Shown here: positions 58,240-64,000 of the stretch, one piece after another
How positions within the stretch are numbered: position 1 is the first letter of the stretch
Layout: every line of letters begins with the position of its first letter
Source: Brienomyrus brachyistius
Taxonomy: Eukaryota; Chordata; Actinopteri; Osteoglossiformes; Mormyridae
Direction: 5' to 3'
NCBI RefSeq assembly: GCF_023856365.1
Contig: NC_064537.1
Span: 5,439,829 to 5,503,828, forward strand
Length of the DNA stretch: 64,000 nucleotides
Notes under the pieces: generated by a model
Database searches by the model: none
Seen by the model: only the letters and a program-made list of their open reading frames with translations
Told to the model about the DNA's origin: nothing
Translations under genes and position numbers: made by a program

Positions 58240-58475
58240 CGGCATGTTCTCCGCATGTCGTCGTGGTACTCCGGGTTCCCCCCACAGTCCAAAAACATAC
58301 TGAGGCTAATTGGAGTTACGAAATTTCCCATATGTGTGAGTGAATGGTGTGTGAGTGTGCCCTGCGATGGGCTGGCCCCCCATCCTGGGTTGTTCCCTGC
58401 CCATTGCTTCTGGGATAGGCTCCGGACTCCCTGCGACCCAGTATGATAAGCGGTTTGGAAAATGGATGGATGGAT
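58240..58475 (+). mobile_element. SINE, head lost
   Basis: GCATGTTCTCCGCATGTCGT to GATAAGCGGTTTGGAAAATG and (ATGG)n; the first family, 5'-truncated and with a small deletion after GTCGTCGTGG. No clear target duplication. Confidence 0.78.
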
Positions 58476-60424
58476 AAACCTGGGTCTATTAAAAGAAGGA
58501 GATGCTGCCTGAAACACCAACCAAGGCTGGGAGGAAAGGGAGGAACACTAGTCAAATGAAGGAAGAAAAACAGCCCACCCTATCTCATGGTCACGGATAC
58601 AAAAGTCAGGGAGTGTTATGAAGAAGACACCACACTTAAGACCATTGGTTTTATGCAGTGAATTACACCAGAGAGAGTTTTTGCATTTTAGCTGTGTTAT
58701 GTAACATTCCTCAGACTTCATTTTAATGTTTTCTTCAACACAACAAAGTCCCACGGTAACAAAAGCGCTGAGGCCAGGATCGTTAATTGCAATGTGGGGA
58801 GTGCAGACCAGCTGCGCTGGGGGATCGTGCTCAGTCACGGTAAAAGGCAAATGGGTAATTTGTGAATAAGCTCATAATCTAACTACAGCTTCTTGTATTG
58901 TGGGAGGCGTGTGTAACCTGATATTGTTCCACATACCAATATCACTACGTATCAGTATCACAAAACAAAATATTAAATGTTAAGATTCTGTCATTCTTAA
59001 AATCTGAGTATTTAACATTATGTTCCATAGAGATTTGTGGAGATAAATGCCCTCGGACAGTAGCGTTCATTTCACAATTAAGTCTCTTTAAGTCATTGTT
59101 TTATGTTATGCAGGATGAATGTGCGATTTTTAATTAATCAACCTTTAAGGGTTATATGCTTACGGTGTTGTATACTATTCTCGGTGTACAAGTCAATTTA
59201 TAAGTTTGTTCCTCTAATTATAGAATAATATATAGAATAATTATACAAGAGCTATAATTATTATGATGTTATTATTTAATTGTGTGGGCCGTGCTGCTTG
59301 ATTACATTTGACTCCTCGGCACGTGGGACGCTGCCGGTTTGAAAGACGCGGCTTCACTTGTTTTCTGCACCAAGATGACGAGGTGGGTTGCCATTCTGCT
59401 CCCATTTTATCAGATAATTTATCTTATTATTTAGTATCTGTCAAATTTGCATATATATTAAAATATGTTTGGTGAGGGCTCTGTTGAACAACTCCGCTTT
59501 GACCAGAAGGGGGACCACTAGCAGGTTCTGCTTTACTTGTCCCTGTATGAGGTGTTGCGGTGTTAAGCTGATGATGCAGGTGGAGAGGTTTGAACACTGT
59601 CAGGTGTCCCTCCTGAACAGGGCACGTCCCACAAGCTCAATCCCAGCCAAGCAGGCCTGAGTCCAGCTCTCACTCCCCCGATCCCCAGCAATGTCAACTT
59701 GGAAGGGGGTGTTCTGTACGCACAACTGAGACAACCCAGGTGGGGCTCAGCTTATCGGCTGCACTACCCGAGGCCTGACTCGACCAAGGTTGGCAAAATC
59801 GCCTTTAGGTATCACCCACCCTAGTGAGTGTCCAAGCTAGGGCCGTTCTCAGAACTCACCCTAGACGAGGTCCTGCTCAAAAGTTGCAATGACCGCCTGA
59901 GGTACCTGTCAGCCTTGCCCTTAATGAGTCAGTGGGTGTAGCTGGGCTGGCACGCTTTTGGGCGTCCAATTGCTGAGAACTCCCCTTCGGTTCTGACAAA
60001 CTGTACGATCGCAAGCAGTGACAGCAGAGCCACAGACAAGCTCAACCAACAGAGAGCGAATGGTAAGCACCTAGCACAGGAAGAGCTCAACCGATTAGGT
60101 CCAGAACAACTCCCTGATGTGATTGTGTATGTAACTGGTTGACTGTTGTTAATAGTGGTTGAACTTCTATGCAAGTCACCTTGTTGGGGAAGAGAGAATG
60201 AATGAAAGCATGAAATGAAATAAAACCTAAATTAAATCAAAAAGGTAAAACATAAACCAAACCAAATGAATTGTGTTTCTTATTCAATTGTAAACATCAA
60301 TTAGTTATGCAGCAATAAGCTAATTAGATGTTAATGTGTTGTAATCAAATTGATTTAGTTCGTGAAGTTGATTAATGCTTTCAGGCAAGAACCTGTGTAT
60401 CCAATTATGCGTGTTGGTATTATC
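58476..60424. other. Spacer without recognisable gene
   Basis: Several stops in all frames. CAAGATGACGAGG|TGGGTT near 59370 and small frames at 59469-59660 have no support. A CCACTAG element (59514) like that of the nearby minisatellite occurs singly. Confidence 0.5.
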
Positions 60425-61075
60425 GCAGTTGACCACCAGAGACCCAACTCAGATGTTATTAACCTACTATGGCTGACCACTAGAAGTGCAATTTCAATGG
60501 AGTGGCGCTGCTCTAGCTTGCCACTAGAAGCGCGATTTCGTATTGGAGTGGTAGTTCTATGCCTGACCACTAGAGGCGCGATTTCGTAATGGAGTGGTAG
60601 TTCTATGCCTGACCACTAGAGGCGCGATTTCGTATTGGAGTGGTAGTTCTATGCCTGACCACTAGAGGCGCGATTTCGAAAGAGTGGTAGTTCTACGGCT
60701 GACCACTAGAGGCGCGATTTCGAAATAGTGGTAGTTCTACGCCTGACCACTAGAGGCGCGATTTCGAAAGAGTGGTAGTTCTACGGCTGACCACTAGAGG
60801 CGCGATTTCGAAATGGAGTGGTAGTTCTACACCTGACCACTAGAGGCGCGATTCCGTAATGGAGTGGTAGTTCTATGCCTGACCACTAGAGGCGCGATTT
60901 CGAAAGAGTGGTAGTTCTACGCCTGACCACTAGAGGCGCGATTTCGAAAGAGTGGTAGTTCTACGGCTGACCACTAGAGGCGCGATTTCGAAATGGAGTG
61001 GTAGTTCTACACCTGACCACTAGAGGCGCGATTTCGAAATGGAGTGGTAGTTCTACAACTGACCACTAGAGGCTC
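60425..61075 (+). repeat. Minisatellite, about 14 units of 43-47 bp with CTCF-like core
   Basis: The unit is GAGTGGTAGTTCTA(C/T)G(C/G) followed by CTGACCACTAGAGGCGCG and ATTTCGAAA. CCACTAGAGGCGCG occurs 11 times exactly between 60567 and 61030, with degenerate units at both edges (CCACCAGAG at 60433, CCACTAGAAG at 60478 and 60522, CCACTAGAGGCTC at 61063). Groups of units (GGCTGACC/ACCTGACC, AAATGGAG) recur in the same order, a sign of higher-order amplification. A poly-G run follows at about 61098. Confidence 0.92.
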
Positions 61076-62026
61076 AATGGGGCGTTGCTCCTTCTGTGGG
61101 GGGGGGGGGTCCCAGGCAAGTGAGCCTAAGGGGTAACAAAACAAATGGTGTCAGGCAGGCCTTCAGGGCTCTGACCTCTAAGTGGTTAGAGTGGCGTTCG
61201 CTGACTGCACTCGTAACCAAAGATATAGCTAGGCGGTTGCCGACGCTAGATGAGTGACTTTTAATGCATGTGCATGCCGCTTGCGGCCTTCTTCTGCGCA
61301 GTTTACCCCCTTAAAACAATTACTGAAGCGAGACAGCGCTCGCGTTACGGCGACGGATCTAAATGGTGAGTGCACTGTATCTCGTCGCAAATGGTGCTTA
61401 AACCACGGCGGGTCGCAAGCATAGGAGACTCCCAATTTCTAAATGACACACACACTTGGCTCACGGCGAAAGTGGTGTTAAACTTACTTTGTCTAAAGCA
61501 GGCACACACATATGAGTAAGATCCTGATAGGTAGCTGAGCTATCGGTCTTATCTCAGGGAGTCCAAGCGCAACAGAATTCAGGTTAGAACCTCGTAACAA
61601 GAATTCCTGTTCGCTAATAGAGAGATCTCTGCCAGGATATATAGAAACGGAGAAACTCGTCCGAGTCGATCCGAGAAACAACGCGCTATGTCTGAGAATC
61701 TCGTCAGATATAGGGTTAAGGTTTACTGCAGTTTAAAACGAAATAAACTAAAATAAAATAACCAAAAATAAAACAAAATAATATAACTACTAATAACAGA
61801 AATAAAATAACTGTAATAAGCCCGTATGATCCCGCTTAAATGCCTTCAGATTGCAGAGTGCGATTGATCCTCAACTTTTGCAACCAGTTCACAGCGCTTA
61901 TTCAACTGTACGTTCGGTCATAAAAAGTTAAAATTGTGTGCTCACAATAAGTTTAAAGCTTATGCCCGCATTCTTCAATAAATGTAGGAATTATTAGTTC
62001 AAGTAAATTTTAATATCTCCACCAAT
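61076..62026. other. Spacer without recognisable gene
   Basis: Poly-G run, then mixed sequence, then A-rich stretch (61730-61810). Nothing assignable. Confidence 0.5.
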
Positions 62027-62038
62027 ATGTTTTGAAAT

Positions 62039-62160
62039 CCATCCATCCATTTTCCAAACCGCTTATCCTACTGGGTTGCGGGGGGTGCGGAGCCTATCCC
62101 GGAAGCAATGGGCACGAGGCAGGGAACAACCCACGATGGGGCGCCAGCCCATCGCAGGGC
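62039..62160 (-). mobile_element. Short SINE insertion with 12-bp TSD
   Basis: The 122-bp tail part of the first SINE family, 5'-truncated, inserted between two copies of ATGTTTTGAAAT (62027-62038 and 62161-62172). Confidence 0.88.
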
Positions 62161-62172
62161 ATGTTTTGAAAT

Positions 62173-64000
62173 TAATTAACTTAATTATTATTTAATGCTG
62201 ATTATTAACCAATTGTTATGCCGAATGATCGGCTCCTCCAAACTCAATTGTGAATCCCCGTGAATCTGTTAATGTGAGACTTAAATGGGATTCATTAATA
62301 ACCAGTATCGCTCAATAACCTGGGTTAGAAGGCTGGTCCAGCGAGCTGCGTCAGCAGGTAATGTAAATGCTCGGTAGCGAAGCTCCCCTCACGGCTGATT
62401 AGAGAGAGTCTCGCGATATTTCAGGCGAGTTTGAGGTTTCAGAGCGTAGTAGCCAGATCGCACAGAGGCAGGTACTATTGTTGAGCACTGAATGACGGAG
62501 GCTGAAGTTGTGTAAAAGACATGCATTTATCCCTACAACTAACATAAGACAGACATTGCACCTAACAAACAATAAACATGAAATAACGGAATAGACACAA
62601 TGTAATCATGAAAATGCAATGCCCAGATTTAAAACGAGTAACCTAAAAAGGGAAAAACTGTTCTGCAAAGCAAGCAGTTTGTGGAAACACGACCCTAAAG
62701 TAATACAGCAGGTGAATAGGACAGTTTAGCTTGTTAGAAATGAAAGGAAGTTGGTTTATTTGGCTGCAGGAAAGGGGGGGGGGGTCTTGGCAGTTGCTTG
62801 CAGTGGCTGATGAGCTGATGGGTGATGGCACTCAGGGAGGCGCGGTGTTTGCAGCGGTTGTTGGAGTGGAGCCCCTCTGATTCTCTCTCCTGGTGAATCT
62901 TGGGCTTGGTTGCAGTTCTCTGTCCAGCTGGGCCTTCACTGGCAGGCTTCAGGAGGGCTTCTTGTTGGCTTCTCTTCTCTTGGGCTGATGTTCCCTGCCT
63001 CTCTTTGGGCTGATGGTATTTTGTTTTCTCCTCCCTTCTGTTTCTCCTCTCCTGGCTTTGTTCGGAGATGCCAGGTTTTATAGTGTTAAGTTCGTGAATA
63101 GGAATGACCAGGAATTCCACTCCTGGACCAATGGCTGACCATCCATTTGGCGGGCTTTCAGAAGGGGGTCTCTATCAGTCCTTTTGAGATTTATGACCAG
63201 ACTGATTTCCCTTGTATTGATGATTTTCGTTAGGCTGGTGTAACTTTTGATATATTCACTTTCGTGGTAACCACTGACCAGATTTATAAACTGAAGTGAT
63301 TTTCCATCGTTTTGATACCAAACATGCCGTACCAGCCTAGCGGTTCACACCGAATACCATCTGTAATGATTAATTAATGATTACTTATATTATGTCATTA
63401 TGTTATATTACTCACACCAGTACCTGGTCCAGGTGGTCTAGGTTGCACCTCAATCAGAGATTACCCTTTATGCAGACATTATATGATATATTCACATTCC
63501 AACAGCACATCTTACCCTTAGGCATGGTAGAATACAAAGATCAGATAAGGACTGCTGAGGAATGTGGAAAAGAAAAGGGGGACGAAGGTTTGTCAGTCAA
63601 GGAAAAAGAATCTGTGAAAGTTAGGACACATTACAAACATAACCTATCTGTATATTGAGACTAGTAGTCATGAGTAAATAAGTATACAGATATACAACAG
63701 CCAGACTTAAAAGAAACTTTCTTTAGGGTGTTGGGTGAGTGGTATGTAAGGCAGGATGTCTGGGGAGGGGGTTGTGTGCCAAGTCGAGGGACCCCTGTCC
63801 TTGAGGTCCACTCTGCTGTCTGTAGGTCGTTAAAACTTTGAGCAATAAAAGTTGGAGTGCTGGCCTCCCTTGTTATCTGTGTGTGTTTAAGTGTGTCTGT
63901 GTGTGGGGTCACGAACCCCCTTTGAGGCCTTGGCCAACGTGTGCCTCTCGTACCAGGGTAGGCCTTGTCTCAGGCCACCTGGAATTTAAGCTTTGTGATA
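62173..64000. other. Right end of the window, no recognised gene
   Basis: A 128-codon frame on the minus strand (63120-62734) is rich in Q, E, K, R and P, contains no known domain and lies over low-complexity CT-rich DNA; I do not support it as a gene. A poly-G run is at 62775. The 3' end (63870-63905) has a GTGT stretch. Confidence 0.5.

Noticed and set aside
60425..61075. CRISPR-like array
   Set aside because: The repeats are contiguous minisatellite units without unique spacers, in a vertebrate sequence.
62734..63120. 128-codon minus-strand frame
   Set aside because: Biased composition over CT-rich DNA, no domain, no second copy for comparison, no splice or promoter signals.

Overview
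The window is vertebrate, almost certainly teleost, genomic DNA from an immunoglobulin heavy-chain variable (IGHV) locus that is heavily invaded by transposable elements. Evidence for the locus: split leader plus V exons encoding Ig V domains, each V exon followed directly by a recombination signal sequence (heptamer CACAGTG, 22-23 bp spacer, A-rich nonamer). All V segments lie on the + strand. Evidence for a fish: tRNA-type SINEs with (ATGG)n tails, an RTE-like LINE, a Ty3/gypsy-type LTR element with a SCAN-like capsid, and hAT, Tigger and THAP-type fragments. No bacterial-type gene, CRISPR array, rRNA or convincing tRNA gene is present.

Layout. Positions 1-14517 and 28074-42452 are two nearly identical copies of one block (offset about 28 kb). 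The block holds the end of an LTR, a dead IGHV, an older spacer, a 6.4 kb repeat arm, a LINE reverse-transcriptase fragment and an hAT fragment. In the first block the arm (3163-9551) is matched by an inverted copy at 15236-22324, giving a palindrome of about 19 kb with a 5.7 kb spacer. A third, more diverged partial copy of the inner arm lies at 22440-24060. From 24151 to 28343 come a Tigger fragment and an internally deleted LTR retrotransposon. After the second block, a further partial arm copy (42736-47596) is split by a 2448-bp DNA transposon (44801-47248) with clear terminal inverted repeats and a 4-bp target duplication.

From 48 kb to 57.5 kb the locus is more ordinary: two apparently intact IGHV genes (50328-50764 and 56995-57437), one IGHV relic reduced to its end and RSS (52009-52077), and a nearly complete RTE-type LINE (52160-55363) with a perfect 14-bp target duplication. 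From 57.5 kb to the end I see no gene, only SINE pieces and a tandem array of about 14 units (60425-61075) whose core resembles a CTCF site.

How it works together: the IGHV genes are substrates for RAG recombination, with D/J/C segments expected to the right beyond the window. The rest is mobile-element and segmental-duplication architecture. The most unusual items are a transposon-like insertion that forms a perfect GT-AG intron from its own target duplication (19130-20001), a recurrent unrecognised two-exon gene with a promoter inside the arms, the 2.4 kb transposon with repeated subterminal motifs, and the CTCF-like minisatellite.
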